Below, one piece after another: positions 44,336 through 53,938 of a DNA stretch of 64,000 bases (position 1 is its first letter; each line of letters begins with the position of its first letter). Origin of the DNA: Actinacidiphila alni (GTDB lineage: Bacteria > Actinomycetota > Actinomycetes > Streptomycetales > Streptomycetaceae); NCBI RefSeq assembly GCF_900112845.1, contig NZ_FONG01000005.1, positions 246,128 to 310,127 of the forward strand, read 5' to 3'. The notes under the pieces are model-generated. The model was not told the origin of the DNA. It did no database searches and saw only the letters and a program-made list of their open reading frames with translations. The position numbers and the translations under genes were made by a program.

Positions 44336-47145
44336 CCGCCTCCGGCGCGGCACCCACGACAACGGCCCCTGCGGGACCGGCTCCTCGCGGCGACGCGGCG
44401 GTGGGCATCGCGGCTGCCCCGCGGGGGCGGGCCGTGGGCCACGCGGTGGACGGGTCCCGGCCGGCCGGTGGCCCGGCTCGTGCGGGTGGAGGGGCGGAGG
44501 CGCCCGGCCACGGCGCGGACGGCATCCGGGGCGCGGTGACAACCACGGCTCCTGCGGGGCTGGCTCCGGCGACCTCGCCTCGCGGCGACGCGGCGGTGGG
44601 CATCGCGGCTGCCCCGCGGGGGCGGGCCGTGGGCCACGCGGTGGACGGGTCCCGGCCGGCCGGTGGCCCGGCTCGTGCGGGTGGAGGGGCGGAGGCAGGT
44701 GGCCGTGGCGTGGACAGGGGGCGGGACGTGGTGGTGGACGAGCGAGGTGGGCGCGGTCGGCAGGATGAGGGACTGGTGCTGCTGGGGGTGCGGCATCATG
44801 GGCCCGGGTCGGCGCGGGCCGTGCGGGCGGCGCTGGAGGCGTACCGGCCGCAGGCGGTGCTGATCGAGGGGCCGCCGGAGGCCGACGCGTTGGTGGGGCT
44901 GGCGGGCCAGGAGGGGATGAGGCCGCCGGTCGCGCTGCTCGCGCACGCCGTGGACGACCCGGCACGGGCCGGATTCTGGCCCTTCGCCGAATTCTCGCCC
45001 GAGTGGGTGGCGATCCGCTGGGCGGCGGAAGCGGGCGCCGACGTCCGCTTCATCGACCTCCCGGCCGCGCACACCCTCGCCCTGCGCGCCGCCGCCGAAG
45101 AAGCCGCGGAAGAAGCGGAAGAAGCCGTAGAAGAAGAAGCGGAAACCGAAGCCGCCGCCGTGCGGATCGACCCGCTGGCCGTCCTGGCCAGGACCGCGGG
45201 CTACGACGACCCCGAGCGATGGTGGGAGGACGCGGTCGAGCACCGCGCCGAGGCGGAGGGCGGCGACGCCCTCACCCCCTTCGCCGCCCTCGCCGACGCG
45301 ATGGCGGCGATCCGCGAGACGTACGGCGACGGCGGCCACACCCAGGACCCGCAGCGCGAGGCGCACATGCGGCTGCGGGTCCGCGAGGCCCGCAAGGCGT
45401 ACGAGCGGACGGCCGTGGTGTGCGGCGCCTGGCACGTCCCCGCGCTCACCGCGCGGACCACGGCCACCGCCGACCGGCAGCTCCTCAAGGGCCTGCCCAA
45501 GGTGAAGGTCGAGACGACCTGGGTGCCGTGGACCCACCGCCGCCTGGCGCGGGCCAGCGGTTACGGCGCGGGCATCGACTCCCCGGGCTGGTACCGGCAC
45601 CTGTTCAGCGCCCCCGACCGCCCGGTCACCCGCTGGATGACGAAGGTGGCAGGGCTGCTCAGGGAGGAGGACTTCCCGGTCTCGTCCGCACACGTCATCG
45701 AGGCGGTCCGGCTCGCCGACACCCTCGCCGCGATGCGCGGCCGGCCGCTCGCCGGGCTCGGCGAGACCACCGACGCGGTGCGCGCGGTGATGTGCGACGG
45801 CTCCGACGTGCCGCTCGCCCTGATCCAGGACCGGCTGGTCGTCGGGGACGTGCTCGGCGAAGTGCCGCCGGACGCGCCCGCGGTGCCGCTCGCCCGCGAC
45901 CTGGCCCGCGAGCAGCGCAGCCTGCGGCTGAAGCCCGAGGCGCTGGAGAAGGAGCTGGAACTCGACCTGCGCAAGGACATCGACGCGGGCCGCAGCCGCC
46001 TCCTGCATCGCCTCGCGCTGCTCGGCATCGGCTGGGGCGAACCGGCCGTCGCCCGGCACGGCAAGGGCACCTTCCGGGAGACCTGGCGGCTGCGCTGGGA
46101 GCCGGAGCTGGCGGTGAAGATCGCCGAGGCCGGGATCTGGGGCACGACGGTGCTGTCCGCCGCCACCGCCAAGGCGGAGGACGCTGCCGTGCACAGCGAC
46201 GCGCTCGCCGACGTCACGGCCGTGGCCGAACAGTGCCTGCTGGCCGGCCTGTCCGACGCCCTCCCGGTCGTCATGCGGGTGCTCGCCGACCGCGCCGCCC
46301 TCGACGCGGACGTCGCGCACCTGGCCGCCGCCCTGCCCGCGCTGGTCCGCGCCGTCCGCTACGGCGATGTGCGCGGCACCGACTCCGCCGCCCTCGGCAG
46401 CGTCGCCCGCGGCCTGGCCTCCCGCATCTGCGTCGGCTTCCCGCCGGCCTGCGTCGGCCTGGACGCCGACGGCGCCGCGGCGCTGCGTACGCACATGGAC
46501 GAGGTCCACCGCGCGATCGGCCTCCTCCCGGAGGCCCGGCCCTCCGGCCCGGCGGCCGACGTCACCGCGGAGGCCCCCGGCGCGGACCTTCGGGAGCGGT
46601 GGGCGGGGACGCTGCGGGCGCTGGCCGAGCGGGACGGGGCGATACCGGGACTCCTGCGGGGCGCGGCCACGCGCCTGCTCATGGACGACGGCCGGATCGA
46701 GGCGGAGGACGCGGCCCGGCTGATGGGCCTCGCGCTGTCGCCCGGTACGGGCCCGGCGGAGGGCGCCGCGTGGATCGAGGGCTTCCTGTCCGGCGGCGGG
46801 ATGCTGCTGGTCCACGACGAGCGGCTGCTCGCCCTGGTCGACGGCTGGCTGGCGGCCGTGCCCGCCTCGGCGTTCACCGATGTGCTGCCGCTGCTGCGCC
46901 GGACCTTCGCGGAGTTCGAGCCCGGAGTACGGCGCAGCGTGGGGGAGTTGGTGCGGCGCGGCTCGTCCATGGCCCGTCGCCCGGCCACCGCGTCCGACCC
47001 CGGCCTGCCCGGCTTCGGCACCGACCTCGACGCGGCCCGCGCCGACGCCGTCCTGCACACCGTCCGGCTGCTGCTGGGCACCACGACCACGACCGACCTC
47101 GCGGCGCGGCCGCACCAGGACCAGGGGGACCAGGCGGATGACTGA
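44332..47145 (+). CDS. DUF5682 family protein with duplicated N-terminal linker
   Basis: Product of 937 residues. The conserved part begins near residue 145 (GLVLLGVRHHGPGSARAVRA, VLIEGPPEADALV) and continues to the C-terminus through a mostly helical region; a Glu/Ala-rich stretch (EEAAEEAEEAVEEEAETEAA) lies near 255-275. The opening GVRHHGPGS and IEGPPE resemble TraB/erythromycin-esterase-like folds, but no activity is established. Residues 1-140 are Ala/Gly/Pro/Arg-rich and contain an in-frame 65-residue duplication. Start: ATG in the ATGA overlap with MoxR; a later GTG near 44728 could be used instead. The 3' end overlaps the VWA gene by 8 bp. Confidence 0.84.
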   Translation: MTASGAAPTTTAPAGPAPRGDAAVGIAAAPRGRAVGHAVDGSRPAGGPARAGGGAEAPGHGADGIRGAVTTTAPAGLAPATSPRGDAAVGIAAAPRGRAVGHAVDGSRPAGGPARAGGGAEAGGRGVDRGRDVVVDERGGRGRQDEGLVLLGVRHHGPGSARAVRAALEAYRPQAVLIEGPPEADALVGLAGQEGMRPPVALLAHAVDDPARAGFWPFAEFSPEWVAIRWAAEAGADVRFIDLPAAHTLALRAAAEEAAEEAEEAVEEEAETEAAAVRIDPLAVLARTAGYDDPERWWEDAVEHRAEAEGGDALTPFAALADAMAAIRETYGDGGHTQDPQREAHMRLRVREARKAYERTAVVCGAWHVPALTARTTATADRQLLKGLPKVKVETTWVPWTHRRLARASGYGAGIDSPGWYRHLFSAPDRPVTRWMTKVAGLLREEDFPVSSAHVIEAVRLADTLAAMRGRPLAGLGETTDAVRAVMCDGSDVPLALIQDRLVVGDVLGEVPPDAPAVPLARDLAREQRSLRLKPEALEKELELDLRKDIDAGRSRLLHRLALLGIGWGEPAVARHGKGTFRETWRLRWEPELAVKIAEAGIWGTTVLSAATAKAEDAAVHSDALADVTAVAEQCLLAGLSDALPVVMRVLADRAALDADVAHLAAALPALVRAVRYGDVRGTDSAALGSVARGLASRICVGFPPACVGLDADGAAALRTHMDEVHRAIGLLPEARPSGPAADVTAEAPGADLRERWAGTLRALAERDGAIPGLLRGAATRLLMDDGRIEAEDAARLMGLALSPGTGPAEGAAWIEGFLSGGGMLLVHDERLLALVDGWLAAVPASAFTDVLPLLRRTFAEFEPGVRRSVGELVRRGSSMARRPATASDPGLPGFGTDLDAARADAVLHTVRLLLGTTTTTDLAARPHQDQGDQADD
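44383..44696 (+). repeat. 195-bp-period direct repeat within the DUF5682 gene
   Basis: About 119 bp (44383-44501) recur with no difference that I can see at 44578-44696, an offset of 195 bp or exactly 65 codons. The DNA before each copy is also related (ACAACGGCCCCTGCGGG against ACAACCACGGCTCCTGCGGG). Near identity at DNA level suggests a recent in-frame duplication. Confidence 0.9.
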
Positions 47146-48295
47146 CACCGACGAGCGGCTGCGCCGCTGGCGGCTCGTGCTCGGCGGCGGCTCCGCCGAC
47201 GGCACCGGCCACGACCTGACCGGCCGCGACGCGGCGATGGACCGTACGCTCGCCTCCCTCTACGGCGGAGGCGGCGGCGCGGCCGACCGCAACGGCCGTA
47301 CGCAGGAGCGTTCGGCGGGGCTCGGCGGCTCCGCACCCCAGGTCGCCCGCTGGCTCGGCGACATCCGCACGTACTTCCCCAGCTCCGTCGTCCAGGTCAT
47401 GCAGCGCGACGCGATCGACCGGCTCGGTCTGTCCGCGCTGCTGCTGGAGCCGGAGATGCTGGAGGCGGTCGAGGCGGACGTCCACCTCGTCGGCACCCTC
47501 CTCTCCCTCAACAAGGCCATGCCCGAGACGACGAAGGAGACGGCGCGGGCCGTCGTCCGCAAGGTCGTGGACGACCTGGAGAAGCGGCTCGCCACCCGCA
47601 CCCGCGCCACGCTCACCGGCGCCCTGGACCGCTCGGCCCGGATCAGCCGCCCCCGGCACCGGGACATCGACTGGGACCGCACCATCCGCGCCAACCTCAA
47701 GCACTACCTCCCCGAGCACGGCACGATCGTCCCCGAGCGGCTGATCGGTTACGGCCGCGCCGACCAGGCGGTGAAGAAGGACGTCGTGCTCTGCATCGAC
47801 CAGTCCGGCTCGATGGCCGCCTCCGTCGTCTACGCGTCCGTCTTCGGCGCCGTGCTCGCCTCGATGCGGTCCATCGACACCAAGCTCGTCGTCTTCGACA
47901 CCGCCGTCGTCGACCTCACCGACCAGCTCGATGACCCGGTGGACGTGCTGTTCGGCACCCAGCTCGGCGGCGGCACCGACATCAACCGGGCGCTGGCGTA
48001 CTGCCAGTCGCTCATCACCCGTCCGGCCGAAACCGTCGTCGTCCTGATCAGCGACCTCTACGAGGGCGGCATCCGCGACGAGATGCTCAAGCGGGTGGCG
48101 GCCATGAAAGCGGCGGGCGTGCAGTTCGTGGCGCTGCTCGCGCTGTCCGACGAGGGCGCGCCCGCCTACGACCGCGAGCACGCCGCCGCGCTGGCCGCGC
48201 TCGGCGCCCCCGCCTTCGCCTGCACCCCCGACCTCTTCCCCGACGTCATGGCGGCGGCGATCGAGAAGCGCCCGATCCCGATACCGGAAGCGTGA
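47138..48295 (+). CDS. VWA domain protein of the MoxR module
   Basis: Product of 385 residues. An N-terminal helical region (1-205, with GDIRTYFPSSVVQVMQRDAI) precedes the von Willebrand A domain with complete MIDAS: VVLCIDQSGSMAASVVY (Asp221, Ser223, Ser225), then GGGTDINRALAYCQ (Thr) and VVLISDLYEGG (Asp). It is the usual partner of the MoxR ATPase three cistrons upstream in the same operon (MoxR, DUF5682, VWA with overlapping ends). It resembles E. coli YehP in plan. Start: ATG at 47138, inside the DUF5682 coding end. Confidence 0.9.
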   Translation: MTDTDERLRRWRLVLGGGSADGTGHDLTGRDAAMDRTLASLYGGGGGAADRNGRTQERSAGLGGSAPQVARWLGDIRTYFPSSVVQVMQRDAIDRLGLSALLLEPEMLEAVEADVHLVGTLLSLNKAMPETTKETARAVVRKVVDDLEKRLATRTRATLTGALDRSARISRPRHRDIDWDRTIRANLKHYLPEHGTIVPERLIGYGRADQAVKKDVVLCIDQSGSMAASVVYASVFGAVLASMRSIDTKLVVFDTAVVDLTDQLDDPVDVLFGTQLGGGTDINRALAYCQSLITRPAETVVVLISDLYEGGIRDEMLKRVAAMKAAGVQFVALLALSDEGAPAYDREHAAALAALGAPAFACTPDLFPDVMAAAIEKRPIPIPEA

Positions 48296-48639
48296 GCGAC
48301 CGCATGGACGGAGCGAAACGGAGCGAAGGCACGAAGGATCGAAGGCGTGAACGGCCACCGGACCGGTGATCTGTGACCGTTCTCACCGCTCTCATGTGAT
48401 CTGCGATTTAGCCCGCCACCGCCCTCGGCGATAACCTGCGAGACGGACATGCCGCGTACTCGGTCACCGTGTGCGCTTCCCTTGTGACAGTGCAGTCGCC
48501 CTGCCCGTAGCGGCACGCCCAGGCAGATCAGGCCAGGACGCAAGCAGCGCCGCACATCCGGCGGCAGCGGTTTGCGCCCGGCCGAATTCCAGGGAAACCC
48601 GGGAAACCCAGAAACCAGGGAAAAGGGAGACGGACGCGC
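48296..48639. other. Leader region of sucCD
   Basis: 344 bp without a gene. It is AT-richer around 48375-48440 (GTGATCTGCGATTTAGC, then GATAACCT), which is the likely promoter zone for sucCD. Just before the ribosome site there are two adjacent GGGAAACCC units (48592-48600, 48601-48609) and a related AGAAACCAGGGAAAAGGG. No known riboswitch is recognised. Confidence 0.5.
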
Positions 48640-49812
48640 GTGGACCTGTTCGAGTACCAGGCGAGGGACCTCTTCGCCAAGCACGGTGTACCGGTGCTGG
48701 CCGGTGAAGTCATCGACACGCCTGAGGCGGCGCGCGCGGTGGCGGAGCGACTGGGCGGCCGTGCGGTCGTCAAGGCCCAGGTCAAGGTGGGCGGCCGCGG
48801 AAAGGCCGGCGGCGTGAAGCTGGCCGCCGACCCGGCCGACGCGGTGGCCAAGGCCGACGCGATCCTGGGCATGGACATCAAGGGCCACACGGTCCACAAG
48901 GTCATGCTCGCCGAGACCGCGGACATCAAGGAGGAGTACTACGTCTCCTTCCTGCTGGACCGCACCAACCGCACCTTCCTCGCCATGGCCTCCGTCCAGG
49001 GCGGTGTCGAGATCGAGGTCGTCGCCGAGGAGAACCCGGACGCGCTGGCCCGGGTCCCGGTCGACGCGCTCGAGGGCGTGACCGCAGAGAAGGCCGCCGA
49101 GATCGTCGCCGCCGCGAAGTTCCCGGCCGACATCGCCGACCAGGTCGCCTCCGTCCTGCAGCAGCTGTGGACCGTCTTCGTCAAGGAGGACGCCCTCCTC
49201 GTCGAGGTCAACCCGCTGGTCAAGACCGGCGAGGGCAAGATCGTCGCGCTCGACGGCAAGGTCTCGCTGGACGAGAACGCCGCCTTCCGGCAGCCCGAGC
49301 ACGAGGCGCTGGAGGACAAGGCCGCCGCCAACCCGCTGGAGGCGAAGGCCAAGGCCAAGGGCCTCAACTACGTCAAGCTGGAGGGCGAGGTCGGCATCAT
49401 CGGCAACGGCGCGGGTCTCGTCATGAGCACCCTCGACGTCGTCGCCTACGCCGGCGAGGCGCACGGCGGCGTGAAGCCCGCCAACTTCCTGGACATCGGC
49501 GGCGGCGCGTCCGCCGAGGTGATGGCCAACGGCCTGGAGATCATCCTCGGCGACCCGGACGTCAAGTCCGTCTTCGTCAACGTCTTCGGCGGCATCACCG
49601 CCTGCGACGAGGTCGCCAACGGCATCGTGCAGGCCCTGGAGCTGCTCAAGTCCAAGGGCGAGAACGTGACCAAGCCGCTGGTCGTACGTCTGGACGGCAA
49701 CAACGCGGAGCTGGGTCGCAAGATCCTGTCCGACGCGAACCACCCGCTGGTGCAGCGCGTGGACACCATGGACGGAGCGGCCGACAAGGCCGCCGAGCTG
49801 GCTGCGAAGTAA
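48640..49812 (+). CDS. sucC: Succinyl-CoA synthetase beta subunit (ADP-forming)
   Basis: Product of 390 residues, full length. With SucD it converts succinyl-CoA, ADP (or GDP) and phosphate to succinate, CoA and ATP in the TCA cycle. An ATP-grasp N-terminal domain starts [19 protein letters not shown] and has [20 protein letters not shown]; the C-terminal CoA-ligase flavodoxin-like domain includes [16 protein letters not shown] and [17 protein letters not shown]. Start: GTG after AGGGAGACGG. sucD follows after 21 bp. Confidence 0.96.
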   Translation: MDLFEYQARDLFAKHGVPVLAGEVIDTPEAARAVAERLGGRAVVKAQVKVGGRGKAGGVKLAADPADAVAKADAILGMDIKGHTVHKVMLAETADIKEEYYVSFLLDRTNRTFLAMASVQGGVEIEVVAEENPDALARVPVDALEGVTAEKAAEIVAAAKFPADIADQVASVLQQLWTVFVKEDALLVEVNPLVKTGEGKIVALDGKVSLDENAAFRQPEHEALEDKAAANPLEAKAKAKGLNYVKLEGEVGIIGNGAGLVMSTLDVVAYAGEAHGGVKPANFLDIGGGASAEVMANGLEIILGDPDVKSVFVNVFGGITACDEVANGIVQALELLKSKGENVTKPLVVRLDGNNAELGRKILSDANHPLVQRVDTMDGAADKAAELAAK

Positions 49813-49833
49813 GGGACGAGGACACCGACAACC

Positions 49834-50718
49834 ATGGCTATCTTCCTGACCAAGGACAGCAAGGTCATCGTCCAGGGCATGACCGGCGCCACCGGCATGA
49901 AGCACACCACGCTCATGCTCGCCGACGGCACCAACATCGTCGGCGGCGTCAACCCGCGCAAGGCGGGCACCTCCGTCACCTTCGACCAGGGTGACGTCCC
50001 GGTCTTCGGCTCCGTCAAGGAGGCCATGGAGGCCACCGGCGCGGACGTGACCGTCATCTTCGTCCCGGAGAAGTTCACCAAGGACGCGGTCGTCGAGGCC
50101 ATCGAGGCCGAGATCCCGCTCGCCGTGGTGATCACCGAGGGCGTCGCGGTGCACGACTCCGCCGCGTTCTGGGCGCTCGCCCAGGCCAAGGGCAACAAGA
50201 CCCGGATCATCGGCCCGAACTGCCCCGGCCTGATCACCCCCGGCCAGTCCAACGCGGGCATCATCCCGGGCGACATCACCAAGCCGGGCCGTATCGGCCT
50301 GGTGTCGAAGTCCGGCACGCTGACGTACCAGATGATGTACGAGCTGCGCGACATCGGCTTCTCGTCCGCCGTCGGCATCGGCGGTGACCCGATCATCGGC
50401 ACCACGCACATCGACGCGCTCGCCGCGTTCGAGGCCGACCCCGACACCGACCTGATCGTCATGATCGGCGAGATCGGCGGCGACGCCGAGGAGCGGGCCG
50501 CGGCCTTCATCGAGAAGAACGTGACGAAGCCGGTCGTCGGCTACGTCGCCGGCTTCACCGCGCCCGAGGGCAAGACCATGGGCCACGCCGGCGCCATCGT
50601 CTCCGGCTCCTCCGGTACGGCCCAGGCCAAGAAGGAGGCCTTGGAGGCCGCGGGCGTCAAGGTCGGCAAGACCCCGTCCGAGACGGCGCGCCTCGCGCGC
50701 GCGATCCTGGCCGGCTGA
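49834..50718 (+). CDS. sucD: Succinyl-CoA synthetase alpha subunit
   Basis: Product of 294 residues. An N-terminal CoA-binding Rossmann domain ([16 protein letters not shown]) precedes the ligase domain with the phosphohistidine His251 in [19 protein letters not shown] and the motif [11 protein letters not shown]. It is the catalytic partner of SucC, transcribed with it and ended by a strong terminator. Confidence 0.96.
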   Translation: MAIFLTKDSKVIVQGMTGATGMKHTTLMLADGTNIVGGVNPRKAGTSVTFDQGDVPVFGSVKEAMEATGADVTVIFVPEKFTKDAVVEAIEAEIPLAVVITEGVAVHDSAAFWALAQAKGNKTRIIGPNCPGLITPGQSNAGIIPGDITKPGRIGLVSKSGTLTYQMMYELRDIGFSSAVGIGGDPIIGTTHIDALAAFEADPDTDLIVMIGEIGGDAEERAAAFIEKNVTKPVVGYVAGFTAPEGKTMGHAGAIVSGSSGTAQAKKEALEAAGVKVGKTPSETARLARAILAG

Positions 50719-50742
50719 CCTGCGGTCGGCTTTGCGCTGATC

Positions 50743-50793
50743 GAACGGCGTGGGTCCGGCCCCCTGCGAAGGGGGGCCGGACCCACGCCGTTC
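50743..50793. terminator. Bidirectional terminator after sucCD
   Basis: A 22-bp stem (50743-50764 pairing with 50772-50793) around a short loop TGCGAA(G), followed by TTCTT on the plus strand. It lies between sucD (+) and the convergent gene ending at 50796 (-), and serves both. Confidence 0.9.
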
Positions 50794-50795
50794 TT

Positions 50796-52286
50796 CTACC
50801 GCAGGGGCGGCTTGCCGATGTCCAGGCGGGTCAGGACGTACGGGCGCGGGTCCTGCGGCGACCCGTCGACGGAGCGCGGGGCGCCCGGGGTGTCGGCGGC
50901 GGGCTGGTGACGCGGCGTCAGCGGTTCGGCGTGGTCGCGGGCGGTCACCATCGTCACGGCGGTCGCGATCACGATCACCGCGGTGAGGGCGAGGGCCGCG
51001 ACCGTACGGTGCCTGACGCCGCGCTCGCTCGCGTCCCGTACGCCCGCGCCCGCCGCGGTTTCCCCGGTTCCGGTGTCGGCGAGCAGTTCGCCCAGGCTCA
51101 CGGAGAGCGGCTGGCCGTCCTCGCTCAGCTCCGGCACGGCCTCCGTGAGGGCCGTACGGGCATGGGTGATACGGGCCGCCGTCGCGAGCGTGGACGACTC
51201 GATCTCGGCGGCCGTCTCCGGCAGGTCGAGGCCGAGGCCGTCGTAGAGGAGCAGCGCGCGGCGCTGTTCCGGCGGCAGCCCCAGCAGCGCCGTCTGGAGC
51301 GCGTTCGCCGCCCCGGGCGCCTCGGGCGCCGTGTCCGGCCGGTGCCGGTGCGCGGGCACCCACCGCTGCCAGGGCGCCAGCGCGTACGCGTACGCGCTCG
51401 CCCGCAGCCAGCCCACCGGGTCCGCGTCGCCCGCCACCTCGGGCCAGCGCTGCCACGCCTGGTCGAACGCCCGCCCCACCGCGCTCTCCGCCAGCCGCGG
51501 ATTCCCCGTCAGCACCCGCACCTGCCGTACGAGCCCGCCGGCGCAGTACGCGTGCAGCGCGTCGAACGCCTCCTCCGGCGTCGCCGCCCCCCGCGCGGCC
51601 ACCGGCACCCCGATCACCGCCGGCGGCGCACCGATGCCCACCCCGGCGCCCGCCCACTCCTTCCGCGCGGGCGCGGGAGGTGTGGCCGTAGCCGTGTTCG
51701 GAGTGACGGTTGCGCCCGGTGCCGCCTGCCCGGCGGGGTTTGTAGCGGTGGCCGTTCGCCCGGCCGGAGTCGCGGCCGGGCCCGTGGTCGGGCGGCCGGT
51801 GGGGCGTTCCGCGACGGCTGTCCCCGTCTTGGCTGCCGTGCGGCCCGAGGTTCGCACGCCGGTTGCTCCCGCGGGGCGGCGCCCGCCGCCTGTGGATGCG
51901 GCGCTGCTCGGCGTACGGTCCCTTCTCTGCCCGGAGCCCGTGCCGCTTGCGGGCGCCTGGTCCTGGTCCGTCCGGGCGCCCTTGGCGCCGCTGGCCGCGC
52001 GTGCGGCACGGTCGGGCGAGCGGTCCTTTCCCGACCTGGACTCGGCGCTGCCCGCGGTCGCCTCGTCCGTCCCGGGCCGGGAGGAACGGTCCGCGGCAGG
52101 GGCCGTGGGCCGCTGCTTACGGCGCCGCGACGTGGAACCCGCGGGCTGCGGCGACGGAGGAGCACCGTCGGGCGGACCCTGCTCAGCGGGGGCCCCCTCC
52201 CCGGCGGAGCCGGATGATCCTTTGTGCGGGGCGGCGGCGGATGTGGGGCGGGGGCCGGAGCCGGTGGGCCGCTTGCGGGGGGTCAC
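50796..52286 (-). CDS. Sigma-70-like protein fused to a transmembrane segment
   Basis: Product of 496 residues. The first ~230 residues are low-complexity Ala/Pro/Arg/Thr/Ser and probably disordered. Then comes an ECF-like region 2 (about 237-310: AFDALHAYCAGGLVRQVRVL, SAVGRAFDQAWQRWPEVAGD) and region 4-like helices (about 327-385: LQTALLGLPPEQRRALLLYD, AAEIESSTLATAARITHARTA), a linker, one membrane helix (about 428-448, TVAALALTAVIVIATAVTMV) and a short extracellular tail. It may be a membrane-held sigma factor or a degenerate regulator. No gene for an anti-sigma protein is adjacent. Start: GTG at 52286. Confidence 0.72.
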   Translation of the reverse strand: MTPRKRPTGSGPRPTSAAAPHKGSSGSAGEGAPAEQGPPDGAPPSPQPAGSTSRRRKQRPTAPAADRSSRPGTDEATAGSAESRSGKDRSPDRAARAASGAKGARTDQDQAPASGTGSGQRRDRTPSSAASTGGGRRPAGATGVRTSGRTAAKTGTAVAERPTGRPTTGPAATPAGRTATATNPAGQAAPGATVTPNTATATPPAPARKEWAGAGVGIGAPPAVIGVPVAARGAATPEEAFDALHAYCAGGLVRQVRVLTGNPRLAESAVGRAFDQAWQRWPEVAGDADPVGWLRASAYAYALAPWQRWVPAHRHRPDTAPEAPGAANALQTALLGLPPEQRRALLLYDGLGLDLPETAAEIESSTLATAARITHARTALTEAVPELSEDGQPLSVSLGELLADTGTGETAAGAGVRDASERGVRHRTVAALALTAVIVIATAVTMVTARDHAEPLTPRHQPAADTPGAPRSVDGSPQDPRPYVLTRLDIGKPPLR

Positions 52287-52396
52287 CGGGGCGATCCTCC
52301 GGTGCCACGCGCGGGGCGACGTTCATGTGACAGTGTGTAAAAAAGACACATAGCGCCCATAGTGGGCGACACGACGGCCTTTCGCCCGTTGCCAGG

Positions 52397-53938
52397 GTGA
52401 AACGGGTGTTGTTGGCACCATGGGTCGCCGTGACCCATACGACCGACCGGGCCGACCGCCCCACCACCCTCATCGGCGAGGCCGCCGCGCGACGGGCCGC
52501 GGCGGCGCGGCGGGCGACGGCCTTCGCCGGGGGAGCGGTCGCCGCCGGCCTCGGCCTCGGCTTCCTCGCCGCCGTCGTGCTCGTGCTGTGGATCGCCTCA
52601 CCGTTCCCCGACAGCGGCCTGGGCGGCGCCCTGCACATCGGCGCCGCGCTGTGGCTGCTCGCGCAGGGCGCGGACCTGGTCCGTACCGGCACCCTCTCCG
52701 GCGCCCCCGCCCCGATCGGCGTGACCCCGCTGCTCCTCACCGTCCTCCCCGGCTGGCTGCTGTTCCGCGCCGCCGCGTCGGCGGTCCGCACCGAGGACGG
52801 CGAGGCGCCGGCGGACCCGGACGTACGGGCCGTGGCGGCCCGCGCCGGCTGGCTCCTCGGCGGCTACCTCGCCGTCGCGTCCGGCGCGGTCGCGTACGCC
52901 GCGACCGGCTCCGTCCACGTCGACCCGCTCGCCGCGCTGCTCTACCTGCCGCTGTTCGCCGCCGCCGTGACCGCGGCCGGTACGTGGGCCGGGTGCGGGT
53001 GGCCGTCGCCCGCGCGGCTCATCCCGTACGGCGCGGACGCCGTCGTCGCGCTGCGGGCCGCGGGGATGACGGTCGGCGTCGTCGCCGGCGGCGGCGCCCT
53101 GCTCGGCGGCGCCGCCCTCGCCTGGCACGCGGGGCCCGCCGGGCGGACCTTCGCCCAGCTCAGCGGGCCGATGGCCGGACGGCTCGCCGTTCTCCTGCTC
53201 GCCGTCGCCCTCGTCCCCAACCTCGCCGTCTGGGGCTCCGCCTACGCCCTCGGCCCCGGATTCGCCGTCGGTGTCGGCAGCGCGGTCGGGCCCGCCGGGG
53301 CGTCCGGCTATCCGCTGCTGCCCGGCTTTCCGCTGGTCGCGGCGCTGCCGGGGGAGGGCGACGGCACCGTGCTCGGCTGGTGCACCCTCGCGGTTCCGGC
53401 CGGCGCCGGCCTTCTCGTCGCCTGGGTCACCGACCGGTGGACGCCCAACGAGGCCGGGCCCCGGCGTACGGCACTGGTCGCCGCCGGCGCCGCCCTCGCC
53501 TGCGGGCTCGCCTTCGCGGTGCTCGCGGCGGCTTCCGGCGGTCCGCTCGGCACGGCCGCTCTCGCCTCCTTCGGGCCCTCCTGGTGGGCGACGGGCGGCG
53601 CCGCCCTCGGCTGGCTCCTCCTCCTGGGCGCCCCCGGCGCCTTTGCGCTGCGCTGGGGGCGTACCCGTCCCCCGATCCCCTGGCACACCTGGCGCACGTA
53701 CGCCGCCGCCGCTCACCCCCGTCACTGGGGTGCCTACGCCACGGCCCTCCGCACCCGGCTGCGGGCCTCCGGCCCGGAGAACCCGCCGCCTCTGCCGGAG
53801 GTTCCTCCGGCGCCTCCGCAGCCGCCGGCTGTCATCCCCCCGATGCCCCCGGCCCCTCCGGCACCCGCGCCGATCCCGGACCCGGACCCCCGTCCGGACG
53901 ACCCCGAGCCCGCCCCCGCGGACGAGGACACCCCATAG
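52397..53938 (+). CDS. DUF6350 multi-pass membrane protein
   Basis: Product of 513 residues (502 if the GTG at 52430 is the start; both are possible). About ten hydrophobic segments, including FAGGAVAAGLGLGFLAAVVL, PIGVTPLLLTVLPGWLLFRA, AGYLAVASGAVAYAATG-type helices and LAVLLLAVALVPNLAVWGSA, then a Pro-rich cytoplasmic tail (about 455-513). The family (also annotated as cell-division-associated PerM-like) is found beside purN/purH in Streptomyces but has no proven role. The TAG stop falls inside the left arm of palindromic repeat copy B. Confidence 0.82.
   Translation: MKRVLLAPWVAVTHTTDRADRPTTLIGEAAARRAAAARRATAFAGGAVAAGLGLGFLAAVVLVLWIASPFPDSGLGGALHIGAALWLLAQGADLVRTGTLSGAPAPIGVTPLLLTVLPGWLLFRAAASAVRTEDGEAPADPDVRAVAARAGWLLGGYLAVASGAVAYAATGSVHVDPLAALLYLPLFAAAVTAAGTWAGCGWPSPARLIPYGADAVVALRAAGMTVGVVAGGGALLGGAALAWHAGPAGRTFAQLSGPMAGRLAVLLLAVALVPNLAVWGSAYALGPGFAVGVGSAVGPAGASGYPLLPGFPLVAALPGEGDGTVLGWCTLAVPAGAGLLVAWVTDRWTPNEAGPRRTALVAAGAALACGLAFAVLAAASGGPLGTAALASFGPSWWATGGAALGWLLLLGAPGAFALRWGRTRPPIPWHTWRTYAAAAHPRHWGAYATALRTRLRASGPENPPPLPEVPPAPPQPPAVIPPMPPAPPAPAPIPDPDPRPDDPEPAPADEDTP

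Noticed and set aside
48166..51657. Minus-strand open frame of 1163 codons opposite sucC and sucD
   Set aside because: Antisense shadow of sucCD; content is repetitive and no domain is recognisable.
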